From Agelas oroides (lineage: Eukaryota > Porifera > Demospongiae > Agelasida > Agelasidae), in NCBI GenBank assembly GCA_949130485.1, contig OX422187.1, forward strand, positions 372,001-436,000: 64,000 nucleotides of DNA, written 5' to 3'. Below are positions 11,088 to 23,904 of the stretch, in pieces; position 1 is the first letter of the stretch; the number at the start of each line of letters is the position of its first letter. The position numbers and the translations under genes are program-made. Below the pieces are notes generated by a model that did no database searches, was not told where the DNA came from, and saw nothing but the letters and a program-made list of their open reading frames with translations.

Positions 11088-12696
11088 GAAAAGCAGCCAG
11101 TGGTGAAATGGATTTTGTTGATGGCTAGCCTTGTGAACGTCTGAAGTTTGCAACTGAGAACTACTCTCATTCTACTGGTGATTGTACTCCCATTCTGGGG
11201 ATTTGAATCATCAATAGAATGCGAATAGAATGGGAGGTGAATCATCAGTAGAGTGGGAGTAGAAATCATCAGTAGAATGCGAGTAGAATGGGAGTTGAAT
11301 CATCAGTAGAATGGGAGTAGAATCATCAGTAGAATGGGAGTAGAATCATCAGTAGAATGGAAGAAGAATCATTAGTGGAATGCAAGTAGAATGGGATGAT
11401 TCTTCCATTCTAATCTACTTGTGATTCTACCTGGTGATTCTACTCCCTTTCAAATGATTGTACACCTATTCTACTGATGATTCGATCCACATTCTACTCA
11501 CATTCTAGTGATGATTCTACTCCCATTCCGCTTCCATTCTACTGATGATTCTACTCCCATTCTGCTCGCATTCTACTGATGATTCTACTCCCATTCTACT
11601 CGCATTCTGACATGATTCTACTAGCTTTCTAGTGATGATTCTACTCCCATTTTACTCGCATTCAACTACTGATAGCTTTCTACTGATGATTCTACTACTA
11701 TTCTACTTGCATTCTACTGATGATTCTACTCCCATTCTACTTGCATTCTACTGATGATTCTACTCCCACTCTACTGATGATTCACCTCCCATTCTATTCG
11801 CATTCTATTGATGATTCTACTCCCATTCTACTAGCTTTCTACTAATGATTCTAATCCCATTCGACTCGCATTCTACTCAGGATTGTACTCCCATTCTATG
11901 CATACCTTGTCCCCAACAACAACATGGTTCCACTCCCATTCTACTGACCTTTCTACTCCCATTCTACTCGCATTCTACTGATGATTCTACTCCCATTCTA
12001 CTGGTAATTCTACTCCCTTCCAAGCGCACTGATCATTCTACTCTATTTCTACTGATCATTCTACAGTAGAATGTTATACTGATGATTCTATCCCCATCCT
12101 ATACTGACAGTTCTACTCCCATTCTACTGATCATTCTACTCTCAATCTACTGATAATTCTGCTCCCACTCTACTGAGCATTCTACTACCATTCTACTGGA
12201 GGATCTACTGCCATTCTTCTGATGATTGTACTCCCAAACTGATGTTTATTCAATTCACCCTATAGTCCATATTCCTTCTGTAGTGCGCGCAAAAGTTCGA
12301 AGAGGTTCGGTAGGAGTGAACTACCCCAAACTCATGCGAAATTACCCTATCCTCCTTGTTCCCTCCGTAGTACAGTGGTTGGATAATGTTCGATCAGTAG
12401 ATTGAGAGTAGAATGATCAGTAGAATGGGAGTAGAACTGTCAGTAGAATGGGGAGAGAATCATCAGTAGAATGCGAGTAGAATGGGAGTAGAATCATTAG
12501 TTTAGTAGAATGCGAGTAGAATGGGAGTTGAATCATCAGTAGAATGCAAATAGAATCGGATTAGAATCATCAGTAGAATAGGTGTACAATCAGTAGAAAG
12601 GGAGTAGAATCACCAGTAGAATGAGAGTAGTTCTCAGTTGCAAACTTCTCAGCAGAAGTTCGCAAACAAAACCCATTTCACCACTGGCTGCTTTTC
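11088..12696. mobile_element. TIR element filled with 'attctact' satellite
   Basis: The left end GAAAAGCAGCCAGTGGTGAA (11088) recurs inverted at the right end (12696), matching over about 33 bases with one or two changes. Just inside both ends is a second inverted pair based on 'tttgcaactgagaactactc'. The interior is a degenerate 11-12 bp satellite (ATTCTACTCCC / ATTCTACTGATG / ATTCTACTCGC) in both orientations: reverse at about 11210-11400 and 12390-12640, forward at about 11400-12230. The whole element can fold on itself. No coding capacity and no clear target duplication. Confidence 0.75.
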
Positions 12697-12900
12697 AAAT
12701 TCTACTGATGATTCTACTCCCATTCTACTCGCATTCTACTGATGATTCTACTCCCATTCTACGGATTCTACTCCCTTCCTTGTGCACTGCTGGGACCTGT
12801 GGATCAATTTTACTGACGAGCAGAATAGGTGTACAAACAGTAGAAAGGAGAATCACCAGTTAGTTCTCATTTCTAAACCTGCGCATGCGCGGCGCATGCG

Positions 12901-12978
12901 CACGTTTTTCTCCTGCATGTTTTTCTCCTGCATGTTTTTCTCCTGCACGTTTTTCTCCTGCACGTTTTTCTCCTCGAA
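12901..12978. repeat. 15-bp tandem repeat, unit CAYGTTTTTCTCCTG, five copies
   Basis: Five consecutive near-perfect copies follow a short GCGCATGCGC-type palindrome. The encoded FFSCM/FFSCT repeat in the plus-strand frame is a by-product. Confidence 0.9.
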
Positions 12979-13971
<993 letters not shown>

Positions 13972-14000
13972 AATGTCAATTGTCATGATTTCAACGAATT

Positions 14001-14120
14001 GAAGTAATAGTTATATCCCTCCCGGGGGGTGGTCGTTTACACATTTGTGTCGGGCGTAGCCCGACACAAATGTGAAATGAGCAACATTCTTATATGTTGC
14101 CTAGGTAATGGATTATATTT
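14001..14120. mobile_element. Foldback MITE fragment ('gttatatccctccc' family)
   Basis: Starts TAATAGTTATATCCCTCCC, then a hairpin with GTGTCGGGC / GCCCGACAC arms around 14047-14072, then a GTTGCCTAGGTAA module. The same modules occur at 28351-28775 and 30225-30420. Confidence 0.7.
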
Positions 14121-14216
14121 ATTAAAAACACTTTGCATGCAATGCCGGCGACAATAATGACATCATAATGAAGCAACTTTCCAGGTCATGTATGGTAAGA
14201 AGAGTCGTTTCTGAGC

Positions 14217-15005
14217 TTCTGATCACTCTACTCCCATTCTACTGATGATTCTACCTATCATTCTATCTTCTATCTATCAATCTGCTCCCATTCTGATGAT
14301 TGAGTACCATGGCAGTGCATTCTAATGCATTCTGCAGAATGGGAATAGACTCATCAGTAGAATGAGAGTAGAATGGGAGTAGAATCATCAGTAGAATGAG
14401 AGTAGAATGGGAGTAGAATCATCAGTAGAATGCAAGCAGAATGACAGTAATCTTCTGATGATTCCCATTCTACTGACCAGTATTCTACTGATCACTCTAC
14501 TCTAATTCTACTGATCATTCTGCTGATCCTGTAAGATTTCGATTATGATTCTGGACTTTAGTGGTTCGAGGAGGTTAGGTAGGGTTTAACCACCCCATAC
14601 TCATCTCAAGCTCCACCACAGGTCTGGTTTGCTGTGTTGTGCTGTGGTTTGCGAGGGTTAGGAGACAACGATCATGCGAAGAGTTGAACCAACCCGAACT
14701 CATGTAAATAATAATGAACAGTTTGCAACTGAGAACTACTCTCATTCCACTTGTGATTCTACTCCCTTTCTATTGATTGTACACCTATTCTACTGATGAT
14801 TCTACTCCCATTCTATTTGGATTTTGCAACTGAGAACTACTATCATTCTACTGGTGATTCTACTCCCTTTCTACTGATTGTACACCTATTCTACTGATGA
14901 TTCTACTCCCATTCTACTCGCTTTCTACTGATTGTACACCTATTCTACTTATGATTCTACTCTCATTCTGCTCGCATTCTACTGATGATTCTATTCCCAT
15001 TCTAC
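14217..15005. repeat. 'attctact' satellite island 2
   Basis: Degenerate 11-12 bp monomers as in the 11.1-12.7 kb element, in both orientations, including two copies of the border word TTTGCAACTGAGAACTACT (about 14723 and 14826). About 150 bp near 14530-14720 is non-satellite sequence, part of which recurs near 15536-15620. Confidence 0.85.
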
Positions 15006-15124
15006 TCGAATAATGTGAGACGTAAATAGAAAATAGAAGAGGAAAAAGTGAGACGTAAATAGTAGATAGTAGAAAGAGGAAATATAGAATGTGATAATAA
15101 TTTGATAAATATATAACAGTTCTT

Positions 15125-15325
15125 TTTTTTTTTTCTGCAATCTTCAGCCAGCCACACCGAACATCCTCCTTTCTCAACTTTCTACGGATAATCAGGATGT
15201 TCCATGTCATAATTCACTTTCATTACCTGAACTTTAAGTTCAGTATCCCTCAGGAGTATTCCGTGGACACACTTTGTTTTTTCAACGATTTTTCCCACAC
15301 CAATTGCTGTGCCGCCAATCAGGAG
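15125..15325 (-). pseudogene. Broken copy of the terminal exon of the 25.5-27.2 kb gene
   Basis: Minus-strand translation gives LLIGGTAIGVGKIVEKT, KCVHGILLRDTELKVQVM, EHPDYP, then a TAG, then KVEKGG and WLAEDCRKK. This parallels the intact exon at 25690-25919 (ILIGNSSIGEGKVVERTPC and so on), including the downstream 'agtagatagtagaaagagg' tail. The in-frame stop and lack of the upstream exons mark it as a duplicated fragment. Confidence 0.75.
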
Positions 15326-15530
15326 TTGTAGAATGATCCAAAGAAATCGGAGTAAAATCATTAGTAGAATGCCAAGAGCATAGAATGATCAGTGCGCTTG
15401 GAAGGGAGTAGAATTACCAGTAGATTCATCAGTAGAATGGGAGTAGAATCATCAGTAGAACGGGAGTAGAATGCGAGTAGAATGCGAGTAGAATCACCAG
15501 TAGAATGCCAGTAGAATGGGTTGAACCACC
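15326..15530. repeat. 'attctact' satellite, reverse orientation
   Basis: Continuation of the satellite in the 'gtagaatcatcag' orientation on the far side of the pseudo-exon. Confidence 0.85.
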
Positions 15531-15693
15531 CCGTACTCATGTCAAGCTCCACCACAGGTCTGGTTTGCTGTGTTGTGCTATGGTCCGCGAGGGTTAGGAG
15601 ACAACGATCATACGATAGTTTCTCAATAATAACAGCAAGATAACTACAAACTCAACAGAATGCACTCTATACTGTACTACAAGGTGGAGTTGT

Positions 15694-15910
15694 TCATAGT
15701 TTCCTCTTTCTCTTTTTTGTTGGTGGGGCATCCAAATATTCCAAAGGCAGGAAAGAGTTTCTTATAGACCTTTCCTCCTTGATGGCATCCCAGTTCAGGC
15801 ATTTTTTTCTAAGATTAGTATAGTCTTGAATGCAACCATAACCTTCCAATTTTGACCTAAATCCCGCAGGGTATTTAAGAACATGTTCAGGTATTTCTTG
15901 AAGGAAGCGC
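15694..15910 (-). CDS. Terminal exon of an unrecognised gene, basic C-terminus
   Basis: A CTACTCAG acceptor precedes an open exon of about 70 residues (RFLQEIPEHVLKYPAGF, LEGYGCIQDYTNLRKKC, ERSIRNSFLPLEYLD) that ends with the nuclear-localisation-like PPTKKRKRKL and a stop. I do not recognise the family. The residue composition is protein-like and the acceptor and stop are clean. Upstream exons were not identified, so it may be an orphan fragment of a mobile or duplicated gene. Confidence 0.45.
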
Positions 15911-16112
15911 CTGAGTAGACAAAGCATACGAGGAGGATAATTAACAATACAATGTTACAAGCTGTTGGCTGTTGTCAGCTATTACATAGTAACAGAAGGC
16001 ATGGCAGAGCCACCAATGTCTGGGACTATAACTGTTTTGTAGTCTGTTGCCCCACTACCACTATCGTGCAACCAAGTGCATATAAGTGAAAATGTCAAAA
16101 TTTCAATTATCA

Positions 16113-16183
16113 GGTGCCATGTACCTGGTTGTTCCAACCTGTTGCCTCACAACAGTGGAATGTTGGGTTCAATCCTGGCACCA
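16113..16183 (+). repeat. tRNA-like sequence (SINE head or tRNA relic)
   Basis: Seven-base ends GGTGCCA and TGGCACC can pair perfectly as an acceptor stem. CTGTT and AACAG flank a seven-base anticodon-like loop, and GGTTCAATCC fits the Pol III B box. The D arm is poor, and a T-run follows. A genuine functional tRNA is unlikely. Confidence 0.4.
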
Positions 16184-16246
16184 AACCACTTTTTTTTTTC
16201 CTATCCTTTCTTTTAACTAGAACCACTTTTTTTCCTATCCTATATA

Positions 16247-16636
16247 TATAGAGGTTCTGCAGTGATGTCATCACCAATTTAAAATTCCTAATTAGCCATT
16301 CCAAACATTTGCACGTAATACTAATGGTCCAGCTAACTCAAATCTATAATATGAAGGCCTAACTCCTTTCCATTGATTTTATATAAATTCTTAAAGTCAA
16401 ACATTTTGCATAGGATTTGTACAGCGAGTGGCAAAATTTGCCACTCGCCATACAAGCTAATGCTAAAAGATCAAACTTTGACAATTTATATAAAATCAAC
16501 TATCATTAATTTAGAATTTTCACTTGAGATTTAAGCTATTTAGACCTTCCTTATTGCCTAGAAAAATTGGCAAGACTATTAAATTAAAATTAATAAATTT
16601 AACCCTTTTGATGACATCACATGCAGAACCTCTATA
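16247..16636. mobile_element. MITE with TATA-flanked inverted ends and a perfect central palindrome
   Basis: Left end TATAGAGGTTCTGC and right end GCAGAACCTCTATA are perfect inverses, with ATGACATCA-type words next to both. The centre, GCGAGTGGCAAAATTTGCCA and onward near 16424-16449, is itself a perfect palindrome, and AT-rich arms around it also pair. No ORF. Confidence 0.8.
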
Positions 16637-17066
16637 GCTAGCTGGCTTACCCCCCGGTGCCTGGGGGGGAAGACAGACATGAACAATCAACGAACCACAT
16701 CTCCCTTATAAAACAGGCCTAGATGTTATGCAAAGTCACCCACTGCGCAGGACGCGTTTCGGCCAATACCAGGCCTCATCAGCTGCGCTGGGGTGACCGG
16801 GAGATGGGGACTGCTATCTCATGCACAGAATGCAGTCAGGTGGCTGGCCTTATTCAAAAGTCGGTAGAGACTCCTCGAAAGCACCGTCTCTTCGTGCAGC
16901 TGTTCTTCGTGCAGCTGTCTTTCGTTCGAAGGTCTTACGTAGCGATTGATCGTCACGTGTTATCGACGTGTGCGTGCGCGCGCGCGCATACAGAGGCACT
17001 GGAGGTACTGGAAGTATTGTTAATAAGGCACAAGGCAAACAGTGCAAGGCAAACAGTGCGTGTTAA
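16637..17066. other. Left flank of the 685-bp satellite
   Basis: No gene recognised. A segment at about 16679-16745 (GGCCTAGATGTTATGCAAAG) recurs near 33075-33145. A (GC)n tract at 16976-16986 and a short duplicated 'aaggcaaacagtgc' near 17030-17058 precede the array. Confidence 0.5.
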
Positions 17067-17751
17067 GATGCTACACATAACTTATTTAACATGTCACATT
17101 TGTCAAGTCAACCCAATCCAGTGCTACCACAGAACAAACACGACACCACTAATCATATTCTTGAGGACCAATGAACGGAATGTTGCCTAGGGGTGCCACA
17201 CAGAGCTAGCTAAATTCAACCTATTAATATGCATGAGGGGAGAGATTGCCTGACTTCCACCCAGAATTACACGCCTTTAATGAGATTCATTGATCTCAAT
17301 TCGGACATTAACAACATCCACAAGTATCCGCAGAGGGTTAATGAGATTCATAGCCCTGTTCTGTTCAGGTTTGGGTCCATGAAAGGCTTAGGTCATACTC
17401 ATGAATATTCAACATCATTTACCCATTCCTTTCAACCCCAAGCCAAGCTGCCAATGCTTCAACAGAAGTTCAATAATGAGGTTCATGAGAGTCAACATAC
17501 TCTAACCCTCCCATTGGACAGCTGACTGAACCCAGGGTTGTTCATGGGTAATGCTGAGGTCTAGTTAAAGCCAACTCATTAATATTCATGAGGTGGACAG
17601 AAACACCCCAGATTGTAGAGCTCTGTCGGGCTTTAATTAGATTCATAGGCTCAATTAGGGTTAGGGGGGTTCGGGTTAATGAGATTAGGGTTAGGGATTT
17701 TAGGGTTAAGGCAAACTAGGGTTAGGGCTAGGGCTAGGCTTAGGGTTTTAA

Positions 17752-18474
17752 GGTGGCACGGTCGTCCCTCAGCGGAGGTTAACGAAAACATAAACTTGGG
17801 TTACAGTCAGGACCAGGGTTACTCCTAGTTTCAGGGTTAGGGTTTGGTTTAGGGCAATCTTGCTTTGCCTAATTTTAAAAAGGGTTTTAGTAGCTCATTA
17901 ATATATTCATGAACCCCAAATTGCCACTCGATGGACGCATCTACACGCTGACTGTAGGTAGCGTCCCAACCACCAATGTATCTCAAATCAATCTATGCCA
18001 GCTTTTGTTCAAAGCTACTCTCAAAGTCAGGCTAGACTCATGTTTGTCACTACTCTTGGAATGGACAACTTTGACTGCACCAAAATGAATGCACATTTCG
18101 AAAAATTCACAGCTTGTCTACGGGAGGGGCTCATTCACGAGTGGAAGCAAGCATTACTAGCCCCACCTCTCCCCCTTATGTCGCTAAACAACTCACGGCT
18201 CTGTTCCACACACAGCCACCGTTCAGCTCCCTTGTCTGTCAGACTGTAGCACAAACGATAAATTGCGTATTCTAGTTAAAGCCCAGCCCAGCACTCGAAG
18301 CACCTGGCCACGGTCACCAACTAGACTAGGCATACGGCCGCGAGACCTGGGCCTACTCAACAAATACAGTCTTGGCCACTGTGGCCTTTCTGCTGCTTCT
18401 AGACACAAGCTTGCTTTCACAAGCAGGCATCACGCACTACTCACAGCTACTGACACTACAGCACTCTACTAAAC

Positions 18475-18511
<37 letters not shown>

Positions 18512-18767
18512 TCGATCTAAGCTTATCTTCAAAGTTCCGAGCACCACATGAAGGGTGCCGCCAGGCCACATCTTAACTAACTTAATTATAAACTGATTAT
18601 TGGATGGCAATGCCGACAGGAAATGGGGAAAATCCCCAATTTTACGGACCGTGAACGGTTTGAGACTCCCAAAACGGACTGTGCGCTAAAATTTTAACAA
18701 GACAAAGAAGACTATCAACTTGGATTCCAGGTTTGTTGACCTTGAAAATACAGGGTACCGTGCCACC
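17752..18767. mobile_element. T1: TTAA-flanked element in the satellite
   Basis: Ends GGTGGCACGGT and ACCGTGCCACC are perfect inverses, flanked by TTAA (17748-17751 and 18768-18771). Deleting it restores exactly the S-S junction seen elsewhere (GGGTTTTAAGATGCT), which proves insertion at TTAA. TTAA duplications are characteristic of piggyBac and Kolobok superfamilies; I cannot choose between them. Non-autonomous: only short frames, plus a T-run of about 29 bases near 18480. Confidence 0.9.
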
Positions 18768-20141
18768 TTAAGATGCTACACATAACTTATTTAACATGTC
18801 ACATTTGTCAAGTCAACCCAATCCAGTGCTACCACAGAACAAACACGACACCACTAATCATATTCTTGAGGACCAATGAACGGAATGTTGCCTAGGGGTG
18901 CCACACAGAGCTAGCTAAATTCAACCTATTAATATGCATGAGGGGAGAGATTGCCTGACTTCCACCCAGAATTACACGCCTTTAATGAGATTCATTGATC
19001 TCAATTCGGACATTAACAACATCCACAAGTATCCGCAGAGGGTTAATGAGATTCATAGCCCTGTTCTGTTCAGGTTTGGGTCCATGAAAGGCTTAGGTCA
19101 TACTCATGAATATTCAACATCATTTACCCATTCCTTTCAACCCCAAGCCAAGCTGCCAATGCTTCAACAGAAGTTCAATAATGAGGTTCATGAGAGTCAA
19201 CATACTCTAACCCTCCCATTGGACAGCTGACTGAACCCAGGGTTGTTCATGGGTAATGCTGAGGTCTAGTTAAAGCCAACTCATTAATATTCATGAGGTG
19301 GACAGAAACACCCCAGATTGTAGAGCTCTGTCGGGCTTTAATTAGATTCATAGGCTCAATTAGGGTTAGGGGGGTTCGGGTTAATGAGATTAGGGTTAGG
19401 GATTTTAGGGTTAAGGCAAACTAGGGTTAGGGCTAGGGCTAGGCTTAGGGTTTTAAGATGCTACACATAACTTATTTAACATGTCACATTTGTCAAGTCA
19501 ACCCAATCCAGTGCTACCACAGAACAAACACGACACCACTAATCATATTCTTGAGGACCAATGAACGGAATGTTGCCTAGGGGTGCCACACAGAGCTAGC
19601 TAAATTCAACCTATTAATATGCATGAGGGGAGAGATTGCCTGACTTCCACCCAGAATTACACGCCTTTAATGAGATTCATTGATCTCAATTCGGACATTA
19701 ACAACATCCACAAGTATCCGCAGAGGGTTAATGAGATTCATAGCCCTGTTCTGTTCAGGTTTGGGTCCATGAAAGGCTTAGGTCATACTCATGAATATTC
19801 AACATCATTTACCCATTCCTTTCAACCCCAAGCCAAGCTGCCAATGCTTCAACAGAAGTTCAATAATGAGGTTCATGAGAGTCAACATACTCTAACCCTC
19901 CCATTGGACAGCTGACTGAACCCAGGGTTGTTCATGGGTAATGCTGAGGTCTAGTTAAAGCCAACTCATTAATATTCATGAGGTGGACAGAAACACCCCA
20001 GATTGTAGAGCTCTGTCGGGCTTTAATTAGATTCATAGGCTCAATTAGGGTTAGGGGGGTTCGGGTTAATGAGATTAGGGTTAGGGATTTTAGGGTTAAG
20101 GCAAACTAGGGTTAGGGCTAGGGCTAGGCTTAGGGTTTTAA

Positions 20142-20867
20142 GGTGGCACGGTCGTCCCTCAGCGGAGGTTAACGAAAACATAAACTTGGGTTACAGTCAG
20201 GACCAGGGTTACTCCTAGTTTCAGGGTTAGGGTTTGGTTTAGGGCAATCTTGCTTTGCCTAATTTTAAAAAGGGTTTTAGTAGCTCATTAATATATTCAT
20301 GAACCCCAAATTGCCACTCGATGGACGCATCTACACGCTGACTGTAGGTAGCGTCCCAACCACCAATGTATCTCAAATCAATCTATGCCAGCTTTTGTTC
20401 AAAGCTACTCTCAAAGTCAGGCTAGACTCATGTTTGTCACTACTCTTGGAATGGACAACTTTGACTGCACCAAAATGAATGCACATTTCGAAAAATTCAC
20501 AGCTTGTCTACGGGAGGGGCTCATTCACGAGTGGAAGCAAGCATTACTAGCCCCACCTCTCCCCCTTATGTCGCTAAACAACTCACGGCTCTGTTCCACA
20601 CACAGCCACCGTTCAGCTCCCTTGTCTGTCAGACTGTAGCACAAACGATAAATTGCGTATTCTAGTTAAAGCCCAGCCCAGCACTCGAAGCACCTGGCCA
20701 CGGTCACCAACTAGACTAGGCATACGGCCGCGAGACCTGGGCCTACTCAACAAATACAGTCTTGGCCACTGTGGCCTTTCTGCTGCTTCTAGACACAAGC
20801 TTGCTTTCACAAGCAGGCATCACGCACTACTCACAGCTACTGACACTACAGCACTCTACTAAACTCC

Positions 20868-20904
<37 letters not shown>

Positions 20905-21160
20905 TCGATCTAAGCTTATCTTCAAAGTTCCGAGCACCACATGAAGGGTGCCGCCAGGCCACATCTTAACTAACTTAATTATAAACTGATTATTGGATGG
21001 CAATGCCGACAGGAAATGGGGAAAATCCCCAATTTTACGGACCGTGAACGGTTTGAGACTCCCAAAACGGACTGTGCGCTAAAATTTTAACAAGACAAAG
21101 AAGACTATCAACTTGGATTCCAGGTTTGTTGACCTTGAAAATACAGGGTACCGTGCCACC
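20142..21160. mobile_element. T2: second copy of the TTAA-flanked element
   Basis: Same tips and TTAA flanks (20138-20141, 21161-21164) as T1 and nearly identical throughout. The poly-T tract is slightly longer. It sits at the same site of the S unit as T1, so the copies arose by array amplification and not by separate insertions. Confidence 0.9.
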
Positions 21161-23904
21161 TTAAGATGCTACACATAACTTATTTAACATGTCACATTTG
21201 TCAAGTCAACCCAATCCAGTGCTACCACAGAACAAACACGACACCACTAATCATATTCTTGAGGACCAATGAACGGAATGTTGCCTAGGGGTGCCACACA
21301 GAGCTAGCTAAATTCAACCTATTAATATGCATGAGGGGAGAGATTGCCTGACTTCCACCCAGAATTACACGCCTTTAATGAGATTCATTGATCTCAATTC
21401 GGACATTAACAACATCCACAAGTATCCGCAGAGGGTTAATGAGATTCATAGCCCTGTTCTGTTCAGGTTTGGGTCCATGAAAGGCTTAGGTCATACTCAT
21501 GAATATTCAACATCATTTACCCATTCCTTTCAACCCCAAGCCAAGCTGCCAATGCTTCAACAGAAGTTCAATAATGAGGTTCATGAGAGTCAACATACTC
21601 TAACCCTCCCATTGGACAGCTGACTGAACCCAGGGTTGTTCATGGGTAATGCTGAGGTCTAGTTAAAGCCAACTCATTAATATTCATGAGGTGGACAGAA
21701 ACACCCCAGATTGTAGAGCTCTGTCGGGCTTTAATTAGATTCATAGGCTCAATTAGGGTTAGGGGGGTTCGGGTTAATGAGATTAGGGTTAGGGATTTTA
21801 GGGTTAAGGCAAACTAGGGTTAGGGCTAGGGCTAGGCTTAGGGTTTTAAGATGCTACACATAACTTATTTAACATGTCACATTTGTCAAGTCAACCCAAT
21901 CCAGTGCTACCACAGAACAAACACGACACCACTAATCATATTCTTGAGGACCAATGAACGGAATGTTGCCTAGGGGTGCCACACAGAGCTAGCTAAATTC
22001 AACCTATTAATATGCATGAGGGGAGAGATTGCCTGACTTCCACCCAGAATTACACGCCTTTAATGAGATTCATTGATCTCAATTCGGACATTAACAACAT
22101 CCACAAGTATCCGCAGAGGGTTAATGAGATTCATAGCCCTGTTCTGTTCAGGTTTGGGTCCATGAAAGGCTTAGGTCATACTCATGAATATTCAACATCA
22201 TTTACCCATTCCTTTCAACCCCAAGCCAAGCTGCCAATGCTTCAACAGAAGTTCAATAATGAGGTTCATGAGAGTCAACATACTCTAACCCTCCCATTGG
22301 ACAGCTGACTGAACCCAGGGTTGTTCATGGGTAATGCTGAGGTCTAGTTAAAGCCAACTCATTAATATTCATGAGGTGGACAGAAACACCCCAGATTGTA
22401 GAGCTCTGTCGGGCTTTAATTAGATTCATAGGCTCAATTAGGGTTAGGGGGGTTCAGGTTAATGAGATTAGGGTTAGGGATTTTAGGGTTAAGGCAAACT
22501 AGGGTTAGGGCTAGGGCTAGGCTTAGGGTTTTAAGATGCTACACATAACTTATTTAACATGTCACATTTGTCAAGTCAACCCAATCCAGTGCTACCACAG
22601 AACAAACACGACACCACTAATCATATTCTTGAGGACCAATGAACGGAATGTTGCCTAGGGGTGCCACACAGAGCTAGCTAAATTCAACCTATTAATATGC
22701 ATGAGGGGAGAGATTGCCTGACTTCCACCCAGAATTACACGCCTTTAATGAGATTCATTGATCTCAATTCGGACATTAACAACATCCACAAGTATCCGCA
22801 GAGGGTTAATGAGATTCATAGCCCTGTTCTGTTCAGGTTTGGGTCCATGAAAGGCTTAGGTCATACTCATGAATATTCAACATCATTTACCCATTCCTTT
22901 CAACCCCAAGCCAAGCTGCCAATGCTTCAACAGAAGTTCAATAATGAGGTTCATGAGAGTCAACATACTCTAACCCTCCCATTGGACAGCTGACTGAACC
23001 CAGGGTTGTTCATGGGTAATGCTGAGGTCTAGTTAAAGCCAACTCATTAATATTCATGAGGTGGACAGAAACACCCCAGATTGTAGAGCTCTGTCGGGCT
23101 TTAATTAGATTCATAGGCTCAATTAGGGTTAGGGGGGTTCGGGTTAATGAGATTAGGGTTAGGGATTTTAGGGTTAAGGCAAACTAGGGTTAGGGCTAGG
23201 GCTAGGCTTAGGGTTTTAAGATGCTACACATAACTTATTTAACATGTCACATTTGTCAAGTCAACCCAATCCAGTGCTACCACAGAACAAACACGACACC
23301 ACTAATCATATTCTTGAGGACCAATGAACGGAATGTTGCCTAGGGGTGCCACACAGAGCTAGCTAAATTCAACCTATTAATATGCATGAGGGGAGAGATT
23401 GCCTGACTTCCACCCAGAATTACACGCCTTTAATGAGATTCATTGATCTCAATTCGGACATTAACAACATCCACAAGTATCCGCAGAGGGTTAATGAGAT
23501 TCATAGCCCTGTTCTGTTCAGGTTTGGGTCCATGAAAGGCTTAGGTCATACTCATGAATATTCAACATCATTTACCCATTCCTTTCAACCCCAAGCCAAG
23601 CTGCCAATGCTTCAACAGAAGTTCAATAATGAGGTTCATGAGAGTCAACATACTCTAACCCTCCCATTGGACAGCTGACTGAACCCAGGGTTGTTCATGG
23701 GTAATGCTGAGGTCTAGTTAAAGCCAACTCATTAATATTCATGAGGTGGACAGAAACACCCCAGATTGTAGAGCTCTGTCGGGCTTTAATTAGATTCATA
23801 GGCTCAATTAGGGTTAGGGGGGTTCGGGTTAATGAGATTAGGGTTAGGGATTTTAGGGTTAAGGCAAACTAGGGTTAGGGCTAGGGCTAGGCTTAGGGTT
23901 TTAA

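Noticed and set aside
17229..17525. 98-codon ORF repeated seven times in the satellite
   Set aside because: Its conservation equals that of the surrounding non-coding satellite, and it contains no recognisable motif.
17640..17751. True telomere at the TTAGGG tracts
   Set aside because: The repeats are short, degenerate and embedded in a tandem unit with unique sequence on both sides.
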